This document shows, piece by piece, positions 45,462 through 57,784 of a stretch of 64,000 nt of DNA (its first letter is position 1; every line of letters begins with the position of its first letter). This stretch comes from Daedaleopsis sinensis (Eukaryota > Basidiomycota > Agaricomycetes > Polyporales > Polyporaceae): NCBI GenBank assembly GCA_033807695.1, contig CM066306.1:3348001-3412000 (forward strand), in the 5' to 3' direction. The translations under genes and the position numbers were made by a program. The notes below the pieces were generated by a model. It did not search any database. It was given only the letters and a program-made list of their open reading frames with translations, and was not told the DNA's origin.

Positions 45462-47094
45462 CTATGCCTTGCGCTTGAACAGGTAGTGACCCACACCCCA
45501 TCTATGTGGCGATGAATTTCAGTGCACAATGCGATGCAGTGATATCAAGCCATACGCACTCCTGACCACCATTCAGAGCGAAGAACTCGGCGCATGCAAT
45601 ATAGAAAACCCGGAACCTATATTCACCTCCTCGTTAGTTCTGCTATACTGACCACGCAATGTGCGCCACGTCCAACACACCTGTAGAACGCTTTTCTACC
45701 TTCCTCCTTACTCATTCCCTTCGCTGCGGCATCCCTCTCGAGCTCAGCGAGGCCTGCCTTGGTGTTGGTGTCCTGAATCTTGAGCCAGTCTTCACTGGTC
45801 TGGGCGTAATTCTTCCCGTTTATGTACCAACTCCGTATATGCGTCAGATCGTCCTGGAAGTAAAGCTACGCCAATCATCAGCGTTTGGCAGGGAGCTTTT
45901 TACGCGACACCGCACCAGTAGGTCGTGCGACGGCATAGTGCCCCCTGAAAACTACTATTAGTGCTTATATGCAGCAATCACTCCTGTGTGCATACCGGAG
46001 AAGAATGTTTTAGACATCCACCCATCTCCTTCTTCAAAATGGTATGGAGTAGTGCGATGGCAGAAGATATGGACGAAAAACAGCGAATCTTCAGTGCTAT
46101 TTGGGCGAAGCCACGACGATATTTTGGCCATCAAGAGTTTGTAGTTCTTCATGTGCTCGAACATCTAGACATCTGCATTAGACGTCTCAGTCCATGCTGA
46201 CGTTTGAGCTGCAGCTGACCTCAATAGAAAGAATACGATCGAAGCTGCAACTGGCATCAGAGCGATGGTAATTGTCACACGACGGTAACTCACTATCGCG
46301 ATCCGTCGAATTCGAATGCATTAACATCCGCTGTGATGATCTGCACAATTGAATTGAATAGAGTATTCGGGGGTAGATGCCGAGTATACCATACCTCGAG
46401 GTTAGTAAGGCCGCGATGTTTCGCGACGCTATCTATGTGTAACTTCTGCGTGGTGGAGTTCGAAAGACCAACAACACGAGATTTCGGGTATTTCTGAGCA
46501 AGATATAATGATAGACTGCCCCAACCTGTCGAAATGAGTCAAGTACGATCCAAGAGCGACATTGATGGAGCAATGTCATACCACAGCCGAGGTCCAGGAT
46601 GTCGAGCCCGTCTCTTAGCTGAGCCTTCTCGCAATAGCTTTCGAGCATGAGAATCTCTGCCTCTTCTAGCGTCTCTTTACCCGTCGGGTACAGGCAACAG
46701 GAGTACTTTGCATTTGGACCCAAGCAAGATAGCATGAACTTGGTTGAGACCTGACAGATATATGGGTACATTGCGTGATCATCGAGCTTAAACCTCGTAC
46801 CTCGTAATGTTGCTCGTTCGCTTTCTCCGTGAGGTCCGCGATCTTGCTTCTAGCGCGAACGCCCTCGATCCATTTCATCTTGGCCGCATAGTTGGCTTCG
46901 AACGAACCAGCGTCGATTTCGCGCAGCCTCTGGCGGCACAGGGCCCGTATGACTGGCCTCAAAACGAAGTCTGGAATTCGACCCTGGTTTTGAGGTCGTC
47001 AGTTTCAGGACGTAACAAGAGCAGAGTTAGGCTTGCTCACCTTGTCTATAAGTGCGTACCCGACTTCAAGGATGCGGTCTATGGGGGAGGACAT
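45462..47094 (-). CDS. SAM-dependent methyltransferase, cyclopropane-fatty-acyl-phospholipid-synthase-like
   Basis: Multi-exon minus-strand gene. The start is the ATG of MSSPIDRILEVGYALIDK, and the end KHYLFKRKA-type tail reads GVGHYLFKRKA at 45462. Ordered parts are FVLRPVIRALCRQRL, KYSCCLYPTGKETLEEAEIL, the SAM-binding motif I DILDLGCGWGSLSLYLA split by an intron, then VVGLSNSTTQK, IITADVNAFEFD, DRVLSIEMFEHMKNYKLLM and FVHIFCHRTTPYHFEEGDGW. The closing region YFQDDLTHIRSWYINGKNYA and FRVFYIACAEFFALNGGQEW matches fungal and plant relatives annotated as CFA synthases or coclaurine N-methyltransferase-like. The true substrate (lipid or small amine) cannot be told. It is divergent with the Mdm31-like gene, with 276 bases between starts. 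Confidence 0.9.
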
Positions 47095-47370
47095 GGTGGG
47101 GGTGGTGGTTGGGAAGAAAGAGAACTGCGTAGTAACCACCCGTCGGCGACATCGGTGAATGATGCATTCCTGTTGTCCCAGTGCCACGGAGGCGAACGTC
47201 GCTGCGCGGAACGACGCCGACGATGAACACCCGTTGTGCTCAGGGTCACGTGCGCGGCCTCCAGACGGCTGCTCGTCGTGTCTTGCGTTCTGTCCAACGC
47301 TTCGCTCACACGAGCCGTCGCCTCCCCCCTCATGCTCTCAATCTGACTCTGTCGACCGACTGTGCACGCC
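47095..47370. promoter_or_regulatory. Shared divergent promoter of methyltransferase-like and Mdm31-like genes
   Basis: Only 276 bases separate the two start codons. There is no clear TATA box. A GGGGGTGGTGGTTGGG tract lies at the methyltransferase side. Confidence 0.5.
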
Positions 47371-49845
47371 ATGCACGCCATGAAGCGTTTGCTGCTGCAG
47401 CACAGCAGCCGTGGAGCTGCTCTGGATCGCTACAGTACCATTCGCAGCTTCTTCCGACAACAAAGTTGTCAACCAATCTGCCCGGTTTCGTACACGGATG
47501 CCAGGACGAGATTTTCCCCCAGTTCTACCAGCTCCATCATTTACACTCTCCGAGCTCGTGTGCAGCTGAGGCAATTCTCCTCGCACCGTCATCTGTGCCA
47601 GGAGAGCCCGCCAACACAAGCTCCCCAGCAGGGCCGCAAAGGGCAGGGGCACGAGGAGCAGCATCAGGAGGGGACAGACCATGCCAGGCTACAGAACTAC
47701 TCTGCTTTCTTCCGAAGGCTCGCAAGGTCTCTGCCTCACTTGCAGACCCCGACCCGGGACGACTTCCTGAGGGCAGCAGACGGATTCTGGCAACGGGCTC
47801 GTATTCGGTTTAAATGGCTCACCATCCGGTCTTTCCGAAGGTATAATGCAGACGAGATCGGAGCATTCTTCACGTGGTTTATCATGAGCCAGACATTGTG
47901 GCTCTTCGTTGGGACGTACGTCTTCAAATTTACGAACATGTTGCACGACTTGACTTGCTTTTAGCACGACGTTCTTCTCAGTCGTGTTCGCTACGGCGAA
48001 TAGCCTACGGCTTCAAGGTCCGTTCACTCTCAACGTTCATACATCCAGACGTTCACTCTTCCACAGAGTACATCGCGCGTGCACTCAGCGATTACCTCAC
48101 GGCGGAGACTGGAATCACCATCATCTTCGAATCCGCAATCGTTCCCAAATGGCGGGACTCTCGTATATCCTTCAAGAACGTGTTCATTACGCGTCGACCT
48201 GACAACTTCTTCAAGAACAAGGCACTTTCTGCGTCGGGTCATTACGTCGCAGCCGGATACGACTTGAGCAACCATCCTTCCTACCATGCAAGGATTGACG
48301 AAGAAGACGATGACGGGACTGAGGATTTCTCAGATGACGACATGAACTACTCTATGTTCGACCTGAGCGTGGACTCTATCGATGTCACACTATCGTTCGC
48401 GAGGTGGTTTGAAGGAAAAGGCTTGGTGGAGGATGCGGTTATTAAGGGCGTTCGCGGCGTACTTGGTATGGTTTCTCCATGTTGAATCTTCGTTCTCCTC
48501 TCAATCATGATACAGACCGTCGCTCGGTAAGATGGGACCCGGATCATCCGCTCGACCCTGCCGCGTTTAGAACCAAGGCTCAGCCAGGCGATTTCGAGCT
48601 CGAATCTCTCAAGATCGAGGACCTGCTTGTTACCGTGTACCAACCGGGCAACTTCCGTCCATACACTGCATCTATCTTCCGCGCGGATATGCAAACCTTC
48701 CGGAAACAATGGATGTTCTACGACTTCCTTTGTGCCGAGAATGTCGTCGGACAGTTCGACAACTGTCTTTTCAGCCTCCACACGCCGCAGAGTATTGGCA
48801 GGACCACTGACCAGGACTTGAAGGATGGCAAATGGAGTCGCATGGTGCGCACCCTTGATAAGAATCAATCACTCACATATGAATGACTACATCCATGCAC
48901 ATTCTAGTCACGCTTCAGGATGGATGGACTCAACGTCGACCACCTGCAAGCGATGTCCACATCAGGAGGCCCATTTTCTTGGATCACGTCAGGAAAGCTG
49001 GACGCCGTTCTTGATATCAAGTTCCCGCGCGACCCATCCGAAGAGCACGCTTTCGATGCCCTTCTCGGTGAACTGGCTGATGCGCTCACGTCTGTCGGCA
49101 TGACCGACCGTATCCCTGGCCAGCGCGAGCTTGCGAAGCCTCCGTTAAGCGCGCCATCTGACGAGGACGAACCGTTCGAGGGAGAAGATGACACACCGAG
49201 AGTCGTTGTGGACATTGATTTGCGCTTCAGGGACCTGAAAGCCGCGGTGCCGTTGTTCACCGGCGACCTGAGCTACGTGAACAATGCGTTGATCCGACCG
49301 ATAGTTGCGTTCATGAAGTACGTTCCAGAAGAGCCTCATATATTCCGCACACTCACAACTCTTTTGCAGTGCGAATCGAACCCTGATACCCATCCGGTGC
49401 CGTGTGGTGGAAGATCTGGATGCTTTCAATGGCTCGTGGACGGTACGTAATGTGAAGCTTATATACCAGGATCTTACGCTCATTCATACGCCCTCTCAAA
49501 ACAGATGTGGGAGAGTGAGTCCTCAAAAGAACATACTCACCACACCAATATATCGCTAATCACCTCACAGCTGGTTTAATGGATGCCATCTCCATGAAGG
49601 TATACGAAGCGATGGCGTACCACGTCTCCCAAGCAAACTTTCATCGCCGTATTAGAGCAGTCGGCACATGGAGTCTGCAAATGACCGCCAATGCGCTCAT
49701 GTCGACCTTGCGGACCGTGATGGACCCTATGACCGCACACCTACGCGACATATACGAGAATCTACCTTCAGATTCCGTGCCCCATATTCACATCGCCGCA
49801 TTACAGCGACCTTCCAGTCAGCCGGTTTCTCCTGCCAGTGCATAG
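47371..49845 (+). CDS. MDM31: Mitochondrial distribution and morphology protein, Mdm31/Mdm32 family
   Basis: Multi-exon plus-strand gene. Two ATGs nine bases apart (47371, 47380) open a basic, Arg-rich presequence (MKRLLLQHSSRGAALDRYST) suited to mitochondrial import. A hydrophobic span (FFTWFIMSQTLWLFVG) is followed by VVFATANSLRLQ, EYIARALSDYLTAETGITII, a charged insert rich in Glu/Asp, and SVDSIDVTLSFARWFEGKGL. Then come FELESLKIEDLLVTVYQP, FRMDGLNVDHLQAMSTSGG, VVVDIDLRFRDLKAAVPLF, and a C-terminus with MKVYEAMAYHVSQANFHRRI. These are the ordered landmarks of the family. Yeast Mdm31 and Mdm32 are inner-membrane proteins needed for normal mitochondrial shape, nucleoids and phospholipid balance. 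Which of the two this corresponds to is uncertain. It is intact as far as traced and converges on MFS copy 1, with 136 bases between stops. Confidence 0.92.
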
Positions 49846-49981
49846 TGATCTTCACCAGCTGCGAAAAGTATCATACACGTACATATACACCTATATACAC
49901 ACGTCTAAGCATGTGCGCAAACAACCTAACAACCTATTTACTGTTTAGTGATGACTTCATGACAATACACATCCCACTCGT

Positions 49982-52020
49982 TTAGTCCCGATACTTCCTG
50001 ATGCGCCTCCCGACCCAACTCCCAAACGCGGACTCGAAGACCATGAATACCACCCAGAGGTACCCGCCCAAGAGGTGCTTCTTCGCGGACACTGCGAACA
50101 ACGAGCTGACGATGGTAGGGCCTAATGCTGCCGCAAGTGACTGCGACAGCTCAGAGAGCCCGTTCGCAGTCCCAAGCGACGCCGATCCCGGAGCGTGGTC
50201 TCTTGTCAGGATCATGACGAGTCTGCAAAGATGAACATCATGCATCAATGAGCAACATTCTCTCGACGGCATTGACGCGACCCACGAGAACGCCAGACAG
50301 CCGAGCCTGGACAGAAAGAGGATGAACCCGACCGTGGTCCACTCCAACGCGCTCGCTTCCCTGAAGCTCTCCTGCAGCCCGCCGACGGACCCGACAGACG
50401 CCTGGGCGACCCAGGACGCGAGCGGCATGGCGGCGAACGTGAACGGCCAGACGATCATGCACAGGTCGAACATGTTCAGCGTGCCGTACCGCCGGAGCAG
50501 CGGGGGCAGGCAGAGCTTCAGGAAGATGGAGACTGCGCCCATGCCGGAGAGCGCGCGGCCGATCTGCGCCGGCTGCAGAGGGGTGGGCATAGAAGACGCG
50601 GTCCGTGAAGTCAGCTACAGGGGCATTGAGCGGAGGTGGAAGAGGCTTACCGAGAGCGCGAGGCCGCCTTGGTTGAGGGGGGTGTACGCCATGAGGACGA
50701 AGACGCTGTTGAAGCAGGAGCCTGCGAAACCTAGCGCGCCGTTCGACGCGAACACGGCGCGGAGCACGGGTATCGATACAAGCTCTCGCACGCTGAGTGG
50801 CTTCGAAAGCGGCTCTGGGACGTCGATGACCGTGTCGCTCGAGGCGGCGGCGGCGAGAAGGGGTTCTGAGTCCTCTTCGACGAGGAGCCGTTTAGGCTTC
50901 CGCTTGCTCGGCAGAGTCTGCGCAACTACCTGTTTAGCGTTCATGTCGCGTATTATAGAGCTATGGCGCACATACCTCGTTCAGGGCGAAAACGGCCAGG
51001 AAGGCGGCGCCCACAGAAAGCAGGGAAGAAATAAGCGATGGAAGGAGGTAAGGATATGTGCGCCACAACGGGTTGGAGAACACGTCCGGCCATTGCTTCG
51101 CGGGGTTCTCAAACGTTCCTCCAATCAGTGGGCTGTGATTTATATCGTTAGCTGATTGGGTATATGTGCAATACGGTAGTGACATACCCGATCGTGAAGC
51201 CCATTGCAGATACGATGTCGTATAGAGGGAAGGCGATAGACTGGTTGGTCTCATCGGAAAGCTCGCCGACGACCGAGTGGATAGCTCCGGTAATCCCAAA
51301 GAAGAGCCCAGCTGGTAGCACTGTGTAAGAGATTCACTGCAATGCGAGAGCGACTGGGGGACATACCGAGTAGACGATTGATGATTACTCCAGTTAACGA
51401 ACCAGACAAGCCGAACAGGAGGGTGAAGACTGCTGTGCCGGCGGTGCCCAGGACCATGACGGGTATACGTCCGATGCTATCTAACGAGGGGCGGATTTAT
51501 CAGGACACCTCGCTGTGCTACGACACTTGGATCAAATGGGTGCCGCGCATTGACCGCTGAGCAGAAACTGAGTAGCTGTGTAATGACGGGAGCGGGCCAA
51601 CGTCGACTAGGACGTTCTCCACGGCATCGTTACACAGCCGCTTGGCAGTCTAGAAATTTAGAGTCTCACCAGATAGCCGTCCCCAGAAGAACATACTGAA
51701 GAATTTTGCGATCGAGAAAGCGCTGTGCTGCGTTAGTCCGGTCAGCCATGGTCGTACAGCTCACGTGTGCGGATACATACCGCAATTCCACTGTAGTAGC
51801 CCGTGTCAGCACCCTCGGATGACGCCAGCTTCTCGATGAGGACATTGTAGTAAGGCAGGGTCTGTGTCAACGCGATAGGGAGTGTCAACTTGATCGCATA
51901 GACAATTGCAAGCTGGGTCTTCGGCAGCGGGTTCGGACGTATCCTCTGCTTCGCGAGAAGAGGTGCTGCCTCGTCAGAGTGGGCCTGCGGTTGTTGGGTT
52001 GCACCGTGCGGAGGGGTCAT
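49982..52020 (-). CDS. Major facilitator superfamily transporter, copy 1 (DHA1/ZIFL-like)
   Basis: Multi-exon minus-strand gene; exon 1 is 52020-51781 (80 codons). The cytosolic start MTPPHGATQQPQAHSDEAAP with PLLAKQRIRPNPLPK precedes TM1 (LAIVYAIKLTLPIALTQTLP). The exon HSAFSIAKFFSMFFWGRLS and DSIGRIPVMVLG make the conserved loop 2-3 (G-x-x-x-D-x-x-G-R) signature. AGLFFGITGAIHSVVGELSD follows TM4, then a central loop (about 50 residues) with TLPSKRKPKRLLVEEDSEPL. The last six helices end at RRIRKYRD. Fungal relatives of this type are drug:H+ antiporter-like or zinc-induced-facilitator-like. The substrate is unknown. It is nearly the same as copy 2, 3.8 kb away in the same orientation. Confidence 0.9.
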
Positions 52021-53811
52021 GGTGGTTGAAGGGAAAGGAAGACACCAGGGTATTTAATCATGAGAATACCTCGCCGGAACATCGACCATATTAAGCTAGA
52101 TCTATTAACAAGTTGTCAGCATACGCTCCGAAGACTCAGACTGTTCCAAGCAATCTATGCATGAGTTTGCGTGCTCCTCCGGTCAATTGACGATTCGAAC
52201 CCTAACCCAAAACAAGTATTGCACGTGCCTCCTTCAATTGCAAGTTAGGGCGATGCCTCTGGCAGCCCTGTCCGATGCAGAGTCCACAGTGCGTGATGAT
52301 ACACACGCACCTCCAAGGTCGGTACCATGTACTTACCACGAGCGGCCTCAGAGTCACAGCTTAGACAGAGCCGTGCTCTATGTCGCGACCCTTAGGACTT
52401 TGAGATCGGGCGGTGTCGCTGGAGAGTCGGCGGGAGTGACTCGGGTACGTGCAACATATCTTCCATCCTATTCGCGACTGATGAAGTTGACAGTTGCCTG
52501 GTGACTGTCGCGTGAGGTGCTGTACTAGTAGTAGCAGACTCATTCGGCGTTCTCGGCGTCGCGCGCCACTCTTCAGATCACCGGTGGACGAGCTCTAGGA
52601 GGGCGTAGGGATGTCTTTCTATCTTGGTCAGCTATCGAGACTGGCGTAGAGACGTTCGAAGAGAGCATACCTCCACCAGTGTACGATATGATCTTCAAGA
52701 GCGGACCGTCGTGAAGCAGTGGCCCGATGGGAGAGGTGCGCAGAGTCAATCAAGATACATAAATCACGACTCACCATTCGTCGATCTCGGTGTTCGAGAG
52801 CAAGGGATCCAATGGCAACGGGACCGTTCGGTATGTCTGTTATCCTGCTTGCTATGAAGCGATCCGGACTGACCTTCGGCGCGAGTAGCAGACTCGAGTC
52901 CGAGACGGACGAGGAAGCCCAAGCGCTTGGACGCGATTGGCAGGATGACGTCACGCGTCAAACCAATTTGAGTCTCTGAATATTTATTGAATCCGGGGCA
53001 CAGATACTGACCGCACTGCGAGGCAGGTGCGTGCAGCCGTTCCAGCAGCGAAGACGACGCGTAAGGCAGCAGGTCGAGTGCGTCGAGGCCGGCGCGCCGG
53101 CCGCGCACGCAACTCAGCCGCAGGAATGATTGTCGGGCGGCGAAGACAGCTCGCAGGACTCGGCAGCGTGCGGCGCGAGGGGCGGCGGAGGAGATGAGAG
53201 CGAAATGTCAACACCTGACAAATATGCACCGGCTAGCACTGGTAGTACACAGATTATGTTGCTTTCTTACGGCACAGAGAGAAGTCCAAGCGGCCGCAGA
53301 CAGAGCGCATATGTGCAGCAGAAGGGCAGGACACGGTCAGAACAAGCGGAGGTGGTGGTTAAAAGGAGAGCCGAGGACGAGAGCTCGTCGTCTCACTTAT
53401 GTAGGCGCTCGACTGTCCGAATCCGGCGGCACTGACTCTTGCGAGGACTCGTCCAAGTCTCTGTCTGCCCTCCTCCTCCCTGCTGCGAGGCTCGTCCTGG
53501 CGTGATCAATTTCTGTGGTATGCGATATCTAGATCCATGGTGGTTATCTCCTGCCAGCACGTGTGCCTCCTGAAGCTCTAGTACAGCACTGGTCACCCGG
53601 GACCGCATTTTCTATATGTACCCCCGCACTCCCTATCTCCCGCATTATTTCTGCACACTTTACTCGCTCTTCGGGCACCCACAGTTCCTCGTCACACCCT
53701 GTCGCTCGCGAAACAACGCTGTCCGGTACCGCCGGATGCGAATCTGTTTCTACAGTATAGCGACTAGTTGTTATCACCAGCTGGAAAAAGTACAATACAC
53801 ACCCCACTCGT
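52021..53811. other. Spacer between the two MFS copies, no gene recognised
   Basis: The first ~215 bases (52021-52235) are the duplicated MFS upstream region, matching 56072-56345. They include a TATTTAA-type box near 52049 and, further up, AACCCTAACCC. The remaining 1.5 kb is unique and carries no family-like frame. At its lower end, about 53765-53800, TCACCAGCTG...AATACAC resembles 49855-49880, the flank shared with the Mdm31 side of copy 1. Confidence 0.55.
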
Positions 53812-56071
53812 TTAGTCCCGATACTTCCTGATGCGCCTCCCGACCCAGCTCCCAAACGCGGACTCGAAGATCATAAATACCACCCAGAGGTACCCGCCCA
53901 AGAGGTGTTTCTTCGCGGATACTGCGAACAACGAGCTGATCACCGTGGGGCCTAGTGCGCCCGCCAGGGACTGCGATAGCTCAGAAAGCCCGTTCGCCGT
54001 CCCGAGGGACGCCGATCCGGGACTGTGGTCCTTCGTCAGAATCATGACGAGTCTACATAGATGAACATCATGCATCAATCAGCGATATCCTCTCGACAGC
54101 AACGGAGCGACTCACGAGAACGCCAGACAGCCGAGCCTGGACAGGAACAGGATAAACCCAACGGTAGTCCACTCCAGCGCGCTCGCATCCCTGAAGCTCT
54201 CCTGCAACCCGCCGACGGACCCGACAGACGCCTGAGCGACCCAGGACGCAAGCGGCATGGCGGCGAACGTGAACGGCCAGACGATCATGCACAGGTCGAA
54301 CATGTTCAGCGTGCCGTACCGCCGGAGCAGCGGGGGCAGGCAGAGCTTGAGGAAGATGGAGACTGCGCCCATGCCGGAGAGCGCGCGGCCGATCTGCGCC
54401 GGCTGCAGAGGGGTGGGCATAGAAGACGTGAAGTCAGCTACAGGGGCATCGAGCGGATATGGGAGAGGCGTACCGAGAGCGCGAGGCCGCCTTGGTTGAG
54501 GGGGGTGTACGCCATGAGGACGAAGACGTTGTTGAAGCAGGAGCCTGCGAAGCCCAGCGCGCCGTTGGATGCGAACACGGCGCGGAGCACGGGTATCGAC
54601 ACGAGCTCTCGCACGCTGAGTGGCTTCGAGAGCGGCTCTGGGCAGTCGATGACAGTGTCGCTCGAGGCTGCAGTGGCGAGAAGGGGCTCCGAGTCTTCGT
54701 CGACGAGGAGCGACTTGGGCTTCCGCTTGCTCGGCAGAGTCTGTGCGACTGCCGGGTCAGTGCTGCGTTCATGTCGCGTATTGCACAGAGCTATGGCGCA
54801 CATACCTCGTTCAGGGCGAAAACGGCCAGGAAGGCGGCGCCCAAAGAAAGCAGGGAAGAAATAAGCGATGGAAGGAGGTAAGGGTATGTGCGCCACAACG
54901 GGTTGGAGAACACGTCCGGCCATTGCTTCGCAGGGTTCTCAAACGTTCCTCCAATCAATGGGCTGTGGATGACATTATGAGCGATCTTGGTATAAGTGCA
55001 ATGTGACTGTGACATACCCGATTGTGAAGCCTACTGCAGATACGATGTCGTACAGAGGAAAGGCGATAGACTGGTTGGTCTCGTCGGAAAGTTCGCCGAC
55101 GACCGAGTGGATAGCTCCGGTAATTCCAAAGAAGAGCCCAGCTGGTAACATCATGTAAGAGATTCACTGCAATGCGAGAGCGACTGGGAGACATACCGAA
55201 TAGACGATTTATGATTACTCCAGTTAGCGAACCAGACAAGCCGAACAGGAGGGTGAAGACTGCTGTGCCGGCGGTGCCCAGCGCCATGACGGGTGTACGT
55301 CCGATGCTATCTAACGAGGGGTGGTTTTATCAGGACATCTCGTTGTGCTACGACACAGTGATCAAATGGCTCAGGCCAATTAACTGCTGAGCAGAGACTG
55401 AACCGCTCAAGTGACGGCGGTGTGTGGCACTTATTAGGGGCGGTCAAAGATGCAAGAAATCTCCCCATTTCCTTTGGTTTTATTTGGCCTTGAACCGTGC
55501 GTTATATGAGCTATGCAATGATCGGGGGCCTGCAGCTCGTCCACACGGAGCCTCCTTGAGCTTATCGGTTTACGCAACAACGTAATGGTCAGCAGCCTGT
55601 GGCCCGTCCATTTCATTGTGGCGTATGCCCCCCTTTCCCTACAGGCTCACGGCCCACGGCCAACGTCGACTAGGACGTTCTCCACGGCATCGTTACACAG
55701 CCGCTTGGCAGTCTAGAAATTTAGAGCCTCACCAGATAGCCGTCCCCAGAAGAACATACTGATAAATGTTGCGATCGAGGAAGTGCTATGCTGCATGCTT
55801 ACGGTCAGCTACGGCCTTACAGCTCACATGTGCGGATACATACCGCAAGTCCACTGTAGTAGCCCGTGTCGGCACCCTCGGATGAGGCCAGCTTCTCGAT
55901 TAGGACATTGTAGTAAGGAAGGGTCTGTGTCACCGCGATAGGGAGTGTCAACTTGATCGCATAGACAATTGCGAGCTGGGTCTTCGGCAGCGGGTGAGGA
56001 CGTATCCTCTGCTTCGCAAGAAGAGGTGCCGCCTCGTCAGTAGAGTGCTGGGTTGTATGCGGAAGCGTCAT
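53812..56071 (-). CDS. Major facilitator superfamily transporter, copy 2 (tandem duplicate)
   Basis: Same exon order and nearly the same protein as copy 1. The start is MTLPHTTQHSTDEAAPLLAK with a slightly shorter N-terminus. Typical differences are single residues: IALTQ to IAVTQ, NRLL to NRLF, LLVEEDSEP to LLVDEDSEP, VIDVPEP to VIDCPEP, and FREASAL to FRDASAL. Introns are more diverged than exons, which fits purifying selection on both copies. One intron, about 55310-55734, carries an extra ~240 bases at about 55418-55657 absent from copy 1. All helices and the G-x-x-x-D-x-x-G-R loop remain, so the gene appears functional. It is divergent with the Bax-inhibitor gene, 380 bases apart. Confidence 0.9.
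55418..55657. other. Insertion of about 240 bp in an MFS copy 2 intron
   Basis: Copy 1 runs directly from GTAATGACGGGAGCGGG into CCAACGTCGACTAGGACG near 51590-51610. Copy 2 has about 240 unrelated bases between the matching flanks (GTGACGG and CGGCCAACGTCGAC). I see no clear terminal inverted repeat or target duplication, so the origin (small transposon relic, or deletion from copy 1) is open. Confidence 0.6.
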
Positions 56072-56451
56072 GGTGGTGGTTGAGAGGAAAGGAAGGCACC
56101 AGGGTATTTATGGAGTAAATCATGAGATTACCTGCCCAGGAACATCGACCTTATTCAGCTAGATCTAACAACAACTGTCAATCAGCATCTCCGAGTCGGA
56201 AGTCGCAGGGGAATGTGTGAGCACTCTATAACTTGACGGTGTGAAGCAAGTTTGCGTGCTACTCCGGTTAACTGACGAGTCCAACCCTAACCCGACGGAA
56301 GCATCGGGTCGGATATCTAAAGCAGTGCATCGCACGTGCCTCCTTCTAGAACCGGCAGGATGTCACTCGTAAGTAACCGCAGCGGCCCTTATGATCGAGC
56401 TCTGTAACTACTGCGCCAACCTTCCTCTCTTACTCTTCTACCACGACCAGC
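56072..56451. promoter_or_regulatory. Divergent promoter of MFS copy 2 and Bax-inhibitor gene
   Basis: About 380 bases. The MFS half repeats the region upstream of copy 1, with CCAGGGTATTTA and AACATCGACC then AGCTAGATCTA. The homology fades near 56345, before the Bax-inhibitor leader. Confidence 0.5.
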
Positions 56452-57784
56452 ATGGCTCACTACGACAATCCCCCACCGCCGTACTCTGGACCTGCAGGAA
56501 AGACCGTACCCCCAGGCTACGATGAAGCCTCCCAGCCGTTGTTGGGAAGCTCGGCTGCCGGGAGGTCGGGCATCTACTACCAACCCGCCGCAGGAGAGAT
56601 CCCGGACGACTTCCTGGTGAGTCGAAACGTTTATTGATACAGATCTACCTGCTCATAAGACCATCAGTATGGTGCAACTGTTGCCGAGTGTGCGCTCCAA
56701 ATCCGCAACGAGTTCGTGCGCAAGGTGTACACCATTCTCTGTGAGTGCGATATTGCGCAGCTGTGAGGCGATACTGTGCTTACATGACTCATCTGCCAGT
56801 CTGCCAGATTGTGAGTGCATCTTGAGGGATTGGAGGGAAGGATGAGGGTTGTATATTGACGTTGAACCAGGTTGCCACGACCATTGTGGCCGGTTTCATC
56901 AGGTCGTCTTCTAATACCGTTCTATGGGTCCTAACACAGTACGTCCTCTGTTCTCTCCGAAACCCGTTCACTCCTCATGGTGCATGGTCAGTTCCTGGTC
57001 ATTCTACGTCCCTCTTTTCGGTACCTTAGTCAACCTGGGATTGCTCTACTGGAAGAGGCACAACGTACCCCTGAACTACATCCTTCTCTCGACGTTCACC
57101 GTGCTTGAGGCGTTCACGTTGGGGATCATGACCGCCTTCTTCGACAACGAGATCGTATTGCAGGCTCTGTGAGTACAGTTATCGACTCTTCTATGCCCAG
57201 ATCTCACCGTCTACCGACATGTAGACTCATCACGACCGGCGTCTTCCTCGGTCTCACGTTGTTTACCCTCCAGTCGAAGGTGAGTCTTCAGTCCAATTCT
57301 ACTAAATTCACCTCTGACCATCTGTTTGCAGTATGACTTCTCTGGCATGGGATCGTGGCTTTTCGCCGGCCTGTTTGCCCTACGTAAGTATTGGAAACAA
57401 GCTATCCGACATGTCTTAACGACCTAACATTTACCTAGTGACCACGGGCCTCGTTGGAATGTTGTTCCCCTTTTCTCGAACCATGGATCTTGTCTTCGCG
57501 TTCGGCGGCTGCCTTCTCTTCAGCGGCTACATCATCTACGACACGTACATGATCACGAAGAGGCTATCGCACGACGAGTATATTTCTGCAGCTATTAGCC
57601 TGTACCTGGAGTGAGTTGCTTCATATGCTGCTCCTCGAACGGTCGTGCTGATCTTGGCATGCTAACTCTACAGCTTCATCAATTTATGTGAGTTGGTCTC
57701 TAGAGTTAAGCATATCCAAAACACTAACATAAGTTTGCAGTCATAAACATCCTCCGTATCCTCAACGACCTGCAGAGGGATTGA
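56452..57784 (+). CDS. BXI1: Bax-inhibitor-1 family protein (BXI1/lifeguard-like)
   Basis: Multi-exon gene with several very small exons. The ATG of MAHYDNPPPPYSGPAGKTVP opens a Pro/Tyr-rich cytosolic tail with a PPPY motif. YGATVAECALQIRNEFVRKV is the conserved lead into TM1. Following helices read SWSFYVPLFGTLVNLGLLYW, YILLSTFTVLEAFTLGIMTA, LITTGVFLGLTLFTLQSK, MGSWLFAGLFAL, LTTGLVGMLFPF and LVFAFGGCLLFSGYIIYDTY. The C-terminus SHDEYISAAISLYLDFINLF then ILRILNDLQRD is the family hallmark. It is predicted as a seven-helix ER/vacuole membrane protein that modulates calcium and stress-induced death. The PPPY could bind WW domains. Intact. Confidence 0.93.

Noticed and set aside
52180..52215. 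TTCGAACCCTAACCC resembling a tRNA T-arm or telomere unit
   Set aside because: No cloverleaf can be formed around it, and the duplicated region at 56280 has TCCAACCCTAACCC, which breaks the T-loop. There is only about one and a half telomere-like units.
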